From Flavobacterium sp. Sd200 (GTDB lineage Bacteria; Bacteroidota; Bacteroidia; Flavobacteriales; Flavobacteriaceae), in assembly GCF_009826935.1 (NCBI RefSeq), contig NZ_WUMN01000002.1:124001-188000 (forward strand): DNA of 64,000 bases, written 5' to 3'. The notes below the pieces were generated by a model. The model had not been told where the DNA came from, made no database searches, and was given only the letters and a program-made list of their open reading frames with translations. The position numbers and the translations under genes are program-made. This document shows positions 1 through 13,400 of the stretch, piece by piece (position 1 is the first letter of the stretch; every line of letters starts with the position of its first letter).

Positions 1-905
1 TTCTCTGCACTGTATTCTGCTTTTTTTATACCGAAAGGAATTGCCACTTCGTCAATCACAGTAGTGCCATTCAGTACCTGTACCACAGCACGGTAAAGGT
101 TTGGAGTATCAGGAGACCATAAATTGGGCGACTTAACCGCAACGCTAAACTCAGTTTGCTGCTTGGTACTTGCAGCAATATCCGAGACAGTCTGAGTTTT
201 GCCAACCAGTTTATTATTCTTATCATAGAGCCTTACAGCCACCTGAACTTTTTGTGCGCCTGCAGTTTCGTTTTGCAGGTTTACTTTTATACTTACTGTT
301 GCTTCTTTCTTTTCAGCCTGCGGTGTGGTTATGGCAACGCCCCATGGAGCAACGTGCACAGGGTTTGTACTGATAAGCCACACATGGCGGTATATACCCG
401 ACCCGCTGTACCAACGGCAGTTTTTTTGCTGTGAATTATCTACCCTTACGGCAACTGTATTTTTCTGTCCTATTTTTATATAAGGTGTAACATCATAATA
501 AAAAGATGAGTAGCCATAAGGTCTTATTCCTAAAGAAGTTCCGTTAACAAACACCTCAGCATTCATGTAAACCCCTTCAAAATAAAGGCTTAGCTTTTTA
601 TCTTTTTGACTCGGTTCAACAGTAAAAGTTTTGCGGTACCAGCCTATACCGGCAGGCAAATATCCGCCATCGTTACCCATGGGGTGTTTGGCATCAAAGT
701 TCCCCTCAATGCTCCAGTCATGCGGCACGCTGAGCGACCGCCAACCTGAATCGTCAAAGTTTTGTTGCTGTGCATCAGGATAATCGCCCAGTTTAAACTT
801 CCAGTCAAAATCAAAATTGGTTTTTCTGCCTGAAGATTGGGCATATAATAGGTTAGCACTTACCAGGGTAAGTGCTAACAGTATAACATATTTAATTCTA
901 TTCAT
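1..905 (-). CDS. GH2 family glycoside hydrolase (beta-galactosidase-like), C-terminus outside window
   Basis: The reading frame opens with an ATG at 905 and stays open to the window edge, giving about 301 codons of the N-terminal part. A signal peptide (MNRIKYVILLALTLVSANLL) ends in a YAQ cleavage region. The start of the mature protein, with FDFDWKF, VPHDWSIEG, GIGWYRKTF and FVNGTSLG-type motifs, is the GH2 sugar-binding jelly-roll followed by the immunoglobulin-like domain. The catalytic TIM barrel lies outside the window. The gene starts one base after the stop of the GH105-DUF2264 gene, so it is in the same PUL operon. The product should be periplasmic or outer-membrane exposed and remove terminal galactose or glucuronic acid; the exact sugar cannot be decided from this fragment. 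Confidence 0.85.
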   Translation of the reverse strand, partial: MNRIKYVILLALTLVSANLLYAQSSGRKTNFDFDWKFKLGDYPDAQQQNFDDSGWRSLSVPHDWSIEGNFDAKHPMGNDGGYLPAGIGWYRKTFTVEPSQKDKKLSLYFEGVYMNAEVFVNGTSLGIRPYGYSSFYYDVTPYIKIGQKNTVAVRVDNSQQKNCRWYSGSGIYRHVWLISTNPVHVAPWGVAITTPQAEKKEATVSIKVNLQNETAGAQKVQVAVRLYDKNNKLVGKTQTVSDIAASTKQQTEFSVAVKSPNLWSPDTPNLYRAVVQVLNGTTVIDEVAIPFGIKKAEYSAE

Positions 906-906
906 T

Positions 907-3225
907 TTAAAACTTGTCACGGGTTCTTATCTCGTCACCCCAGTGGTGATCTTTTGCAAAAGGTTTTTCGTTCCAGGCACGCTTGTTCGTCCAGTCCTGC
1001 GCAGCATCTGTCCAAAAAGGGTGTGCTGCAGGCAATGCAAGCGGCATAAACGCCAACGAAGTCATGTAAAGACTGCCATTGTTAGTATACCAGTCAGACA
1101 CATTCGGCTGGCTGCCTGTAAAACCAATGGTAAGATAACCTTTTGAATTGAAACTATGCCCGTTGTCAAACATTTTGTGCATTACGGCAGTCAGCCCTGC
1201 CCTAACCTGGCCGTTGGTTACACCCTCCGGCAAACGCTGGTATTGTGCCATAAGTGCCAATGGTTGCATGGTAGCCATGCGGTAAGGTATAGAACGCCCA
1301 AAGACCGGGAATGTACCTTCGGGTGATATAAAGCGCTCCAAAACTAATGCAAACTTTTGTGCACGCCTCAATTCTCGGTCATAATATTGCCAGTAGTCTA
1401 TACGGCTATTAACACGGGCATCTTTCATGCCCTGACAGGTTTCAAGGTACATAGAGTGGAATACATAACTGCTGTAGTAATCAAACGCAAACGAAGAACC
1501 ATCGGCATACCAGCCATCGCCCACATACCACTCTTCTACTTTACGTATGGCAGAGTTAACACGGTACTCATCAAACTCAGCTCCGGCCTTGGCAAGAAAT
1601 GCCTCTATGGTAGATGAGAACAATACCCAATTGGTATACGGCGGATCTATACGTCGCAGTTGCTGAAACTCCTCTATATACCTCTTTTTAGTTTCATCAC
1701 TCAGTGGTAGCCAAAATGTTTCGTAACCTCTTAACAAACTCTCGGCAACATAAGCTGCATCTACCAATGCCTGCCCATGCCCACGCCACAACAAGTAATC
1801 AGGGTTGTTGGGGTCTACCGCATTGGCATAACTTTTTAAAGCCCATTCGCGCAGCTCTTTGCGCATTTTTCCTTCTTTACTGTTGTCATCCGGCAGCGAT
1901 AGCCACGGAGTTATACCTGCCATCAGTCGGCCAAAAGTTTCCATGTAAGTCACTCTTTTATCACGACCGTCCCATGATGGGCTAACTTCAACCAGCATAT
2001 TTTGCTGTAGCTTGCCCTCAGCCATATTACTCAATACAGGAGCCGCCATTTTATAGGCAAGTGTTGTCCAATAAGCCCTGTCTTTACTGCTCTCGGTTTC
2101 TGCTTCAAGATAGCGCACATATTCGCACGATGCCAGCAGAAATGCCCCTACGCCGAAATTAGCCGTAGATTTAGCATCTACTACCTGACCGGGTATGGCC
2201 CTATCTCCTATAGGCTGCACATAGCCAATACGCCCGTCTTTTTGCAGGGCAGTGTTTTTTAAATAGTTCCAAGCCTTGTTTATTACCGGCATAAAAGTGG
2301 CTTTGTCAAGGTAATTGTTGTTTATACCCCATAGCATGCCGTAGGTAAAAAATGCCGTGCCACTGGTTTCTGCGCCAGGGGCGTGGTCTTTATCCATCAT
2401 ACTCCTTGTCCAGTAGCCTTCAGGCTGCTGTATGTCTGCAACTGCCTTTGCCATTTTTTGGAATTTTTCTACAAAAAAAGCGCGGTGTTTATAATCCTGA
2501 GGCAAATCTTTTAAAACCTTGGCAAGCCCGGCAAGCACCCAGCCATCGCCACGTGCCCAAAAATCTTTCTTCTCATTTACGCTTTTATGTTTAGGATACA
2601 CATAGCGGGCATCGCGATAATATAAATTAGCCTCTTTATCAAACATAATACTGTCCGAAAAAGTCATGTATTCATACAGTTTGTCCAGATACTTTCGGTT
2701 ATTGGTAATTTTGTACATTTTGGTCATAACCGGCATTACCATATACAGGCCGTCGCTCCACCACCAGTAGTCGTTTCGGGGCGTACTCATCTGGTATTCC
2801 ATTACCTCTTTGGCACGGGCTATTTTTTTGTTTTCCGGCAAAAGATTATACAGGTCGGCATAGGTTTGGAAACATATCTGATAGTCTCCAAAAAGCACAT
2901 ACTCATCGGTTTCCCCATAGGTAGATTTCCATTTAGACTTATCATTGCCCTTAGCACCTTTCCACTCATTATATTCCGCCCAGTCTTCCGAGTATTTTCT
3001 GTATGTCTCATTGCCGGTAAGCATATAGGCTTCCATATTTCCGGTATGGTAGGCGGCATTATCCCAAAACGAGCGGGTTTCGGGCGAATTATTTTTTTGC
3101 CAGTAGGTGTTTACCTTATCTATAATTTTGCGTACCTGCTCCGGCTTGTCCTGGGCATTAACTGCTGTAAGGGTTAGAAAGAAACAGGACAGAATGTAAA
3201 CAACAGGTTTGTAAAGTTTATTCAT
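907..3225 (-). CDS. GH105 unsaturated glucuronyl hydrolase fused to DUF2264 domain
   Basis: A 772-residue secreted protein. I take the ATG at 3225 because it directly precedes a clean signal peptide (MNKLYKPVVYILSCFFLTL). Residues about 25-360 are an (alpha/alpha)6 barrel of the GH105 (YteR/YesR) type, with WWWSDGLYM and WARGDGWVLAGL motifs; this family hydrates and releases unsaturated uronic acids left by polysaccharide lyases. Residues about 370-760 match DUF2264, also an alpha-barrel, related to glucuronidase family GH154. Two uronic-acid-active modules on one chain suggest removal of both unsaturated and saturated glucuronate side groups. It sits in the PUL operon between the GH43 gene and a second GH2 gene. 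Domain assignments come from motif recognition; the coupled specificity is inference. Confidence 0.82.
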   Translation of the reverse strand: MNKLYKPVVYILSCFFLTLTAVNAQDKPEQVRKIIDKVNTYWQKNNSPETRSFWDNAAYHTGNMEAYMLTGNETYRKYSEDWAEYNEWKGAKGNDKSKWKSTYGETDEYVLFGDYQICFQTYADLYNLLPENKKIARAKEVMEYQMSTPRNDYWWWSDGLYMVMPVMTKMYKITNNRKYLDKLYEYMTFSDSIMFDKEANLYYRDARYVYPKHKSVNEKKDFWARGDGWVLAGLAKVLKDLPQDYKHRAFFVEKFQKMAKAVADIQQPEGYWTRSMMDKDHAPGAETSGTAFFTYGMLWGINNNYLDKATFMPVINKAWNYLKNTALQKDGRIGYVQPIGDRAIPGQVVDAKSTANFGVGAFLLASCEYVRYLEAETESSKDRAYWTTLAYKMAAPVLSNMAEGKLQQNMLVEVSPSWDGRDKRVTYMETFGRLMAGITPWLSLPDDNSKEGKMRKELREWALKSYANAVDPNNPDYLLWRGHGQALVDAAYVAESLLRGYETFWLPLSDETKKRYIEEFQQLRRIDPPYTNWVLFSSTIEAFLAKAGAEFDEYRVNSAIRKVEEWYVGDGWYADGSSFAFDYYSSYVFHSMYLETCQGMKDARVNSRIDYWQYYDRELRRAQKFALVLERFISPEGTFPVFGRSIPYRMATMQPLALMAQYQRLPEGVTNGQVRAGLTAVMHKMFDNGHSFNSKGYLTIGFTGSQPNVSDWYTNNGSLYMTSLAFMPLALPAAHPFWTDAAQDWTNKRAWNEKPFAKDHHWGDEIRTRDKF

Positions 3226-3291
3226 AGTTTTATTTAGATATAAAGGCTGTTGCATTGTTTAACCTAATGCAACAGCCTTATTTAAAAAGCA

Positions 3292-4416
3292 TTAAAAGTC
3301 GTTAAGTGTCCATTTATCTTTCCACTCTAACACGGGTTTTCCGTTTTCGAGTTTAATGGGCAGCCAAATATAACGACCGTCTATAGGGTTTTTAGGCCTC
3401 CAACGGTCGGCCATAAAAATAAATGCATCTTTTTTACCTGCTACAGGCAGGATATAGGTGCTTTGCGAATCGAATGTAATATCGGCATCTTTGCCAATGC
3501 ACGGGTTGCCTAACGATTCCCATGGTCCCCACATTGAAGTAGCTTTAAACGAGCGTGCCGCATTGGGGTCCCAGCCTGTACAACCAGACGTGATAAGATA
3601 ATACACACCATTTTGTTTAAATAAGGCAGGGGCTTCGTTATGGCCTGCCGGTGCTATGGTAATGTAGTTGCTTGTAAAGTCAAGGTAATCATCTGTAAGT
3701 TCGCTTACGTGCAATGTAAGGTTATCTTCGCTGGAATGTATATGGTACCCCTTGCCGTCATCGTCTACAAAAAGCTGCATGTCGCGCGCCATTTGCCCAC
3801 GGGCAAAATCACGGCGCACAAACAGGCCTCCTTTTACGGCTTCGCGCCATTTAGGGGTCCACCATTTTAGGGTATCCTCCCCCGGAACATTTTTCTTCCA
3901 TTCTTCGTTAAAACCTTTCGGCCAATTGCCTACATTGGGCCTGTAAGAGCGTACAAAAACGTAAGGCCCGATAGGTTTATCGCTTGTGGCTACTGCGGTG
4001 CGGGCGGCTTTATATCCCTGCCCTTTAAGCTCCAGGTGAAACCACATTACATACTTTTTGGTCTTTTTATTATAAATAACCTTAGGGCGTTCTATAACAC
4101 TGCCCGAGGTAATTTCAGAATTTGGATCTTTAGATACCGGCAGGGCAACCCCTTCGTTTTTCCAGTTGTACAGATCTTTAGACGAATAGCAGGTTACCCC
4201 CACGCGGGCATCGTTAGTACTGCCTTTATGCTCGCCAAACCAGTAGTAGGTACCATTGCTGTACAAAACCCCGCCACCGTGAGCGTTAATGTGGTTACCT
4301 TCGTTGTCTTTCCATATCTCGCCCGGTGTAAAATTGGTTAGCTTTTGGGTTTGCGATACCGACTTAAGACTCAAAAACAACAAGCCTAATGTTACTATAT
4401 ATTTTGTGTAGCGCAT
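3292..4416 (-). CDS. GH43-like glycosidase, probable exo-beta-1,3-galactanase subfamily
   Basis: A 374-residue secreted five-bladed beta-propeller protein. The ATG at 4416 starts a signal peptide (MRYTKYIVTLGLLFLSLKS). Motifs such as INAHGGGVLYSNGTYYWFGE near the mature N-terminus, ERPKVIYN and GHNEAPALF are those of the GH43 subfamily around exo-beta-1,3-galactanases. That subfamily lacks the usual catalytic-base Asp in the first blade, and here the equivalent stretch reads NAHGGG with no Asp. This fits an enzyme that removes galactose from a beta-1,3-galactan backbone. The gene follows the LacZ-type GH2 gene directly in the operon. A GH43 arabinofuranosidase remains the alternative. Confidence 0.75.
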   Translation of the reverse strand: MRYTKYIVTLGLLFLSLKSVSQTQKLTNFTPGEIWKDNEGNHINAHGGGVLYSNGTYYWFGEHKGSTNDARVGVTCYSSKDLYNWKNEGVALPVSKDPNSEITSGSVIERPKVIYNKKTKKYVMWFHLELKGQGYKAARTAVATSDKPIGPYVFVRSYRPNVGNWPKGFNEEWKKNVPGEDTLKWWTPKWREAVKGGLFVRRDFARGQMARDMQLFVDDDGKGYHIHSSEDNLTLHVSELTDDYLDFTSNYITIAPAGHNEAPALFKQNGVYYLITSGCTGWDPNAARSFKATSMWGPWESLGNPCIGKDADITFDSQSTYILPVAGKKDAFIFMADRWRPKNPIDGRYIWLPIKLENGKPVLEWKDKWTLNDF

Positions 4417-4448
4417 AAATAATAATTTTTGGTGCATAAAGCTATGCA

Positions 4449-7565
<3,117 letters not shown>

Positions 7566-7595
7566 TTAATTCAATTTTAAAAGTGTGGGCTTTTG

Positions 7596-8387
7596 TCAAT
7601 GGCCTTTTATGCGCTGCACAGTAATGTTTCGTGCAAGATACTGAACAGGCTTTTTTGGCCCGGGCGCTCCCGATGATCCTTCCATCTGTAAATTGACTAT
7701 AAGCCACATGGGTTTTCCTGTAAAATTAGTTTGGTGCTCTGCCTGTTTAACCCCGTCAAAATAGTAGGTAATACTGGTGTGCTCTGCATCAACCCTTTTT
7801 AAAACAGCTTCATAACTGTGCCATTGCTGCATTGCATCGGGCACGGTTTGTTTAACTGTGGTAACATCTTTAGGTGTTATAAATGTGTTTTGCCAATTCA
7901 GGCTGTCGCCTTTAAACTCTAAAATATCAGTCTCCGGCGGCCAGCCTTTTACGGCCGTGAGCCAAAACGCAGGCCATGTGCCTTTTGCAACGGGAGCTTT
8001 AAACTCTCCATAAACACGATATTCAGGATATTCCTCTGTAATGTTTATCTGGTGTTTGGCGTGTACTGCACCACTATGGTAGTTTATTTCGGCATACGGC
8101 AGATGCGGGCTTTTCCCCTCCGGTTTACTTACGGGCTGTGCTGTTAAAGTAAGCACTCCTTTTTTCACGTTTACCTCATCGGCATACATGCGTGCCGAAC
8201 CGTTATGATCTATACCCCAGGGATAAAACATATTCCAGTTTTTATCAAAAACTTCTTTGTTTTGCAACGAGGCTGAGTCTAGCACCGTTTCCCACTTGCC
8301 GGGATGCTCATAATACAGCTTTTTTTGCTGGGCTGTTGAGGTAGCTGTAGCCGCCAGTAAAATATAAACAAGCTGTGTAAACCGCAT
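7596..8387 (-). CDS. GH16 family endo-glycanase
   Basis: A 263-residue protein with signal peptide (MRFTQLVYILLAATATSTAQ) and one concanavalin-like jelly-roll domain. The GH16 catalytic signature ExDxxE is present as ETDILE (Glu152, Asp154, Glu157), with Trp-rich subsite residues around it (GTWPAFWLTAVKGWPP). GH16 enzymes cut internal beta-1,3 or beta-1,4 linkages in galactans, laminarin or agars with retention. With exported beta-galactosidases and a GH43 of the exo-galactanase type beside it, endo-beta-1,3-galactanase is the likeliest role, but a red-algal galactan target cannot be excluded. It is the first enzyme gene after susD, separated from it by a stem-loop. Confidence 0.85.
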   Translation of the reverse strand: MRFTQLVYILLAATATSTAQQKKLYYEHPGKWETVLDSASLQNKEVFDKNWNMFYPWGIDHNGSARMYADEVNVKKGVLTLTAQPVSKPEGKSPHLPYAEINYHSGAVHAKHQINITEEYPEYRVYGEFKAPVAKGTWPAFWLTAVKGWPPETDILEFKGDSLNWQNTFITPKDVTTVKQTVPDAMQQWHSYEAVLKRVDAEHTSITYYFDGVKQAEHQTNFTGKPMWLIVNLQMEGSSGAPGPKKPVQYLARNITVQRIKGH

Positions 8388-8403
8388 AGATTGTAATTAA
8401 TAA

Positions 8404-8443
8404 ATACCTGCCCGCATCAACTACTAAGTGCGCAGGCAGGTAT
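8404..8443 (-). promoter_or_regulatory. Intercistronic stem-loop between susD and GH16 gene
   Basis: ATACCTGCC (8404-8412) pairs perfectly with GGCAGGTAT (8435-8443); CGCA (8413-8416) and TGCG (8429-8432) extend the stem past a two-base bulge. On the transcribed minus strand it is followed only by a weak U-rich run (TTTATTAATTA). It looks like a partial terminator or a 3' stabilizer that would let susC/susD transcripts outnumber the enzyme transcripts. The function is inferred. Confidence 0.55.
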
Positions 8444-8498
8444 AAGTGAAGATATTTATAAAACTAAACCCAAATTTTCGTTGTATATAGTTGGAAGG

Positions 8499-10496
8499 TT
8501 ATTCAGCACTGTCTTCATCCTGAACAGCGTCCTGCCAATTGTCCCACACAGGTGTACTAGGATCATAGCCGTCATAGCCATAATTCTGGCTTAATTTCCC
8601 CCTCCTGTTTGCTGTAATTTCATCGTTAGGTATAGGCCAGTAATTGTTACGCTTATCCATAGTATAATATCGGGTACCATTTGGTACTACAATACCCTGC
8701 GGATATTTGTTATAAAGCGAATAGTGTACAAGTCGCTGATACCAGTAGCTTCCCCCACTTTCATCTCTGCCTGATTGCTTGTCCCAAGTGTTTATGTCAT
8801 AAGTATTGCCCCACTCATCCGGCGTCCTGCTTATGGCAAGACAATGCGAAATACGCTTCAGCTCCACGTTGCGCCATTCTTCCATATAAAGCTCGCGGCC
8901 CCTTTCGGCACAAATATCGCCTATGTTAACTGTGGTGTACATTTGCGATGCTCCGGCCCTTTGCCTTACCACATTTACATCTTCGGCAGCACCGGTAGCA
9001 TTGCCCTGATACAAACGGGCTTCTGCTCTAAGCAAGTACGTTTCGGCAAGACGGTATAAATACATGTGTGCAATACTGCCTGTAGTAGCACCCTGAAAAT
9101 CATTAGCACTTGGGGTACTTTCTGCAACAACATCATGATAATAAATTTTATATAACGGAAAATCAAACCAGTCGCGAATAGTATCCCTTGCCAATAATGT
9201 ACCTGTAGGACCATACATCCTGAAGTTAGTGCCATAATCTGCCGATGTAGGATCGCTATATTTAAAATCTTCCATGTTAACCCAGTTACCCACTGTGCTG
9301 TTATGTCTTAAATCCTGCGTGTCTTCTATACCGTTTACCCTCCACATCGTTTCCTGCGAATAGTAAGAAGCACTAATGGTTGCAATACCACGGCCATAAG
9401 CTCTTTGATAGTCATAAATAGGATTATAGTTGGCATTGTTACCTGCCAGGCGAAGTGCCGCCGTTTTACCGTCGGTTGGAGTCTTTATGTTTGCAGACGC
9501 CCAGTTAGGCCCAAAAATACGCATTGAGGCAAAACCTAAAAACGATTGGGCTCCACTGTTAGGCATAACCATAATAGCTTCCGTATTCGCGCCTATAACT
9601 TTATTCTCCGGACGGTGAAGATCCCAAATAACATTTCGGGTTACGTTCCAAGTTTCCGGTTTTCCGCCACGGTCAAAAGTGCCGAATGTATTTCTCATCA
9701 GGTTATATCCTGAAGAATTGATAAGGATATTTGCCTGTTGCTCTGCTTCCTGAAAGCGACCCGATGCCAGATAGCACTTAATAAGCAACTGGCGGCAGGC
9801 ACCTTTATTTACCATGCCTAAAAGACTAAGTCCCCTTTGTTCGGGCACCCATTCTACTGCCTTTTCCATATCGGCGGTTATCATTTGTATAATAGCCTCT
9901 TTTTTTGTAGAACGGAAATTCAGTTTCGGCACTGACAGGATTTTAGTAACCAAAGGAATATCGCCAAACTGGTAGACCAAATTAAGGTAGCGGTAAGCCC
10001 TATGAAAATAAGCCTGCCCTTTGTACCTGTTCCTTACTTCTTCAGTTAGTCCTTCTATACCATCAATATAGGTTAATATAGTATTGGCATATTTTACACC
10101 GTTGTAACCCTCATACCAGTAATATCCTAAATAAATACCATCGTTAGTGGCTGTAGCAAAAGACCCTGTAGGTACAATAATATTGGCATAATCTGCTGCA
10201 GTTGTACCAGCATCTGTCTTGCCATATTTGGCCATATCAGAGAAAACGTACTCTGTACCTATAGGGACACTGTTATTGGCATAATTGTAATGTATGTAAT
10301 AGTTTCGCAACTGCTTGTCTGCTATAGACATAATAGCCTGCAAGCCTTCTTCAGTTGTAAGCGTGGTGCCCGGTTCATAAAATGATAGCGGGTCTGCTTC
10401 AAGAAAGTCTTCAGTACAGGAAGTAAGCATCAGGACGGCCAATGAAGCCTGAAGCATCCTTTTAAATTTTATATTGATATGCTTTTTCATAGTCAT
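8499..10496 (-). CDS. SusD/RagB-family outer-membrane glycan-binding lipoprotein
   Basis: A 665-residue SusD-like protein. The N-terminus has a lipoprotein signal with lipobox LMLTSC followed by TEDFLEADP, as in most SusD proteins (CxDFLxxxP). Tetratricopeptide-like helices in the first half (YRYLNLVYQFGDIPLV) and the C-terminal ELYMEEWRNVELKR and NYWPIPNDEI motifs are typical. It should sit on the cell surface as the lid of the SusC transporter and bind oligosaccharide. It begins 3 bases after the susC stop, so the pair is translationally linked. The start could be 10496 (MTMKK) or 10490 (MKK). The name susD is avoided because the ligand is not starch. Confidence 0.93.
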   Translation of the reverse strand: MTMKKHINIKFKRMLQASLAVLMLTSCTEDFLEADPLSFYEPGTTLTTEEGLQAIMSIADKQLRNYYIHYNYANNSVPIGTEYVFSDMAKYGKTDAGTTAADYANIIVPTGSFATATNDGIYLGYYWYEGYNGVKYANTILTYIDGIEGLTEEVRNRYKGQAYFHRAYRYLNLVYQFGDIPLVTKILSVPKLNFRSTKKEAIIQMITADMEKAVEWVPEQRGLSLLGMVNKGACRQLLIKCYLASGRFQEAEQQANILINSSGYNLMRNTFGTFDRGGKPETWNVTRNVIWDLHRPENKVIGANTEAIMVMPNSGAQSFLGFASMRIFGPNWASANIKTPTDGKTAALRLAGNNANYNPIYDYQRAYGRGIATISASYYSQETMWRVNGIEDTQDLRHNSTVGNWVNMEDFKYSDPTSADYGTNFRMYGPTGTLLARDTIRDWFDFPLYKIYYHDVVAESTPSANDFQGATTGSIAHMYLYRLAETYLLRAEARLYQGNATGAAEDVNVVRQRAGASQMYTTVNIGDICAERGRELYMEEWRNVELKRISHCLAISRTPDEWGNTYDINTWDKQSGRDESGGSYWYQRLVHYSLYNKYPQGIVVPNGTRYYTMDKRNNYWPIPNDEITANRRGKLSQNYGYDGYDPSTPVWDNWQDAVQDEDSAE

Positions 10497-10499
10497 TTA

Positions 10500-13400
10500 T
10501 TATAAAGTTAGGTTTAGACCGAAGTTAAACATGCGTGTGGCAAGTCCTCCCGTTTCCGGGTCTCCAAAATATTTCCAATCGGCAGCCCAGGTAGCCACAT
10601 TCCTTACAGAAGCAGTTAGCCTAAAGGTTTTTATATTCCATTTTTCGGTAAATGCCCTTGGTATAGTGTAGCCTATAGATATATGATCTAAACGTATAAA
10701 GTTGCGGTTATACAATTTTCCGGCACTTGCTCCTGCCGGTGCAACAGCATCAAGACGTGCCCAGTCTTGTGTAGGGTTGTCAACGGTCCAGTAAGGATTT
10801 ACAAATGCGTTGTAGTTGTTAGTGTACATACTACCTGCATTAAAATTATTCATATACCTCGTGTCTAACGATTTATGCCCCATATATGAATACATGTTTA
10901 CAGCTATATTCCAGTTTTTATAAAGCGTAAATTCATTACGCAACGACCAGTTTATTGGTGGGTCGGTTTGTCCCATAAAAACCCTGTCGTTATTGTTATA
11001 AACCGGTGTTCCGTTTGCACCGTCATCAGCTGTATAAATATTAGCAATTTTAGGGTCGCCCGGGCGCTGGCCATATCTCCTTGCTTCTTCATATTCATCT
11101 TTTTGCCATATTCCTATAACCTTATGGCTCCATATAGCTGAGATAGGTTTGCCTATAAACCACCCATTGGCAATATCATCTCCCTCCCTTTGGCTTGTAA
11201 TATTGCCATTTTCGTCAAACTCATATATCATATTACCATACAGCTTATTGATACGGTTTTTATTGTATGAAAAAGCAGCAAGCGTTCTCCATTCAAAATT
11301 TGGGGTTTTCATATTTACCGTCGTAAGGCTAATTTCATAACCTGAGTTCTGTACCTCTCCCAAATTCGTTACTATAGAAGGAAACCCGGTAAAGCCTGTA
11401 AGGCGTTCGGTCATGATCATATCGTGGGTTTTAGACTTGTAAACCTCTATAGTACCGGTAATACGGTCGTTTAAAAACCCAAAGTCAAGACCTGCATTAA
11501 ATGCCGTTGTTTTTTCCCACTGCAGGTTAGGGTTTGCCATCCTGTCAAGCGTTAGGTATTTCATGTCTACCACAGCACCGGTAGTTGGGTTAATGTATCC
11601 CATAGTGGCACCAGTACCAGAACTAAGATTTGCTAACCAAACATAAGGGTCTGCAAGTGCCCTATTACCATTCTTACCATACGAAAGGCGCAGTTTACCC
11701 ATATTCATTGGTTCCCATTTAAACCATTTTTCGTTCGCAAAATTCCATCCCACGGCAACAGAAGGGAAGGTTGCATAAGGGTTATTATTTCCAAAAGCAG
11801 AGTAACCGTCGCGGCGAATAGTACCGGTTATCATATAACGCTCATCATAAGAATAGAACAGCCTGCCCATTAAAGCATCGGCACTTTGGTGGCTATCACT
11901 AGTAGAGAAACCACTGTTTAAAAGAGTAGCATTTGATGTGTTGTGGAAACCCAATATATCTGTTGGAAGTATATTGCGGGCAGTTATATTATCTGACCAG
12001 TATTTGCGGTCTTCTGCCTCCTGTACAAATGTTGCTATTATGTGGTGTTTGTCTCCAAAGGTATGATCCCAGGTAATGTTGTTGTTAAGGTTATAATCAA
12101 AGTTCTTGGCATGCCCCCTGTTAGCACCTATGTTTACCGGATTCCACCCTTCATGCCCTGACGACTGGAAGTAGCGGTCATAAAAGAACTGGTATCTTGG
12201 TGCAATATTGAATGAATAGGTAATACCATAAGGTAAAGTTACCTTGGTATTAAACACCGTGTTAAGCACTGTATATCCTTTTTCAAGATCCATAAACTGA
12301 CGGTCATAATAGTAGTTGTATCCACCAATTGTAGGCCCCATTGGCTGTCTTACATAAGCACCGTTAGCATCGGTAAAATCAGCATAAGGGCTGTTGCGCA
12401 TCATGTTTGCATCCCAGTAGTTAGTACCAGTACCTACACTAATGTTACCGTCTGTACGATCCTGAAAGTTAACATTGGCACCTACTTCAAGCCAGTCGGT
12501 TACTTTGCTGCTTACTTTAAAGTTAGAGCGTATAGCCCTGTACTCATCTCCCACAATAGCACCTTCGGCATCCAAATAACCAACAGACATATAGTAATTG
12601 CTCCTATCGCTGGCACCTGATATACTCATGTTATAATCCTTATTAAACCCGGTACGGAAGGTACTTTTATACCAGTCCTGCGTTTTTCCGTTAGTAAAAT
12701 TGTTTATAAGAGACGTTTCTACAATCCCTAAACGACGGCCCCAAATTTCCCTCGGTGTCCTGTTTACGGTTTCATTGGCAGGCTGGTAAGCAAGCCATTG
12801 GTCTAACGTAATGCCATATTGTGAAAGGTTATCAGGGTTAGAAAAATACCCCACCTGACCTGTTCGGGCAGCAACATAGGCTTCATACTGACCTGTTGTT
12901 GTATTAAATCCATAGGTTTTTGCCGTTTCCCAGTCTTCCCTGTATTTTGCATATCCATTAGCGTCATACACGTCGGGGTAAGCGCTTAAAGAGTTTACGG
13001 TCATATTAGAACTTATGGTAATAACCGGTTTACCTGTTTTACCCTTTTTAGTGGTAATAATAATTACACCTGCCGCCGCACGCGAACCATATACAGCCGT
13101 GGCTGAAGCATCTTTTAAAATGTCTATCTGGTCTATATCGTCAGGGTTAATTTCAGATAGCTCGCCATAAAACTGCATACCATCAAAAATGATAAGCGGC
13201 GAATTGTGGCTGCCTCCCGTGTAAACCGAAGTTTGCCCCCTTATCTGTAATGATCCTCCACCTTTAGCATCAGATGAATAGCCTACTTTTAAGCCCGGTA
13301 CACCACGCAGCACGTCCTGAACCGTTTGTGGGTTTTGATCGGCAAGGTTATCGGCCTTTACCTGTACAACCGAACCGGTAAGGTCTTTCTTTTTCATTTT

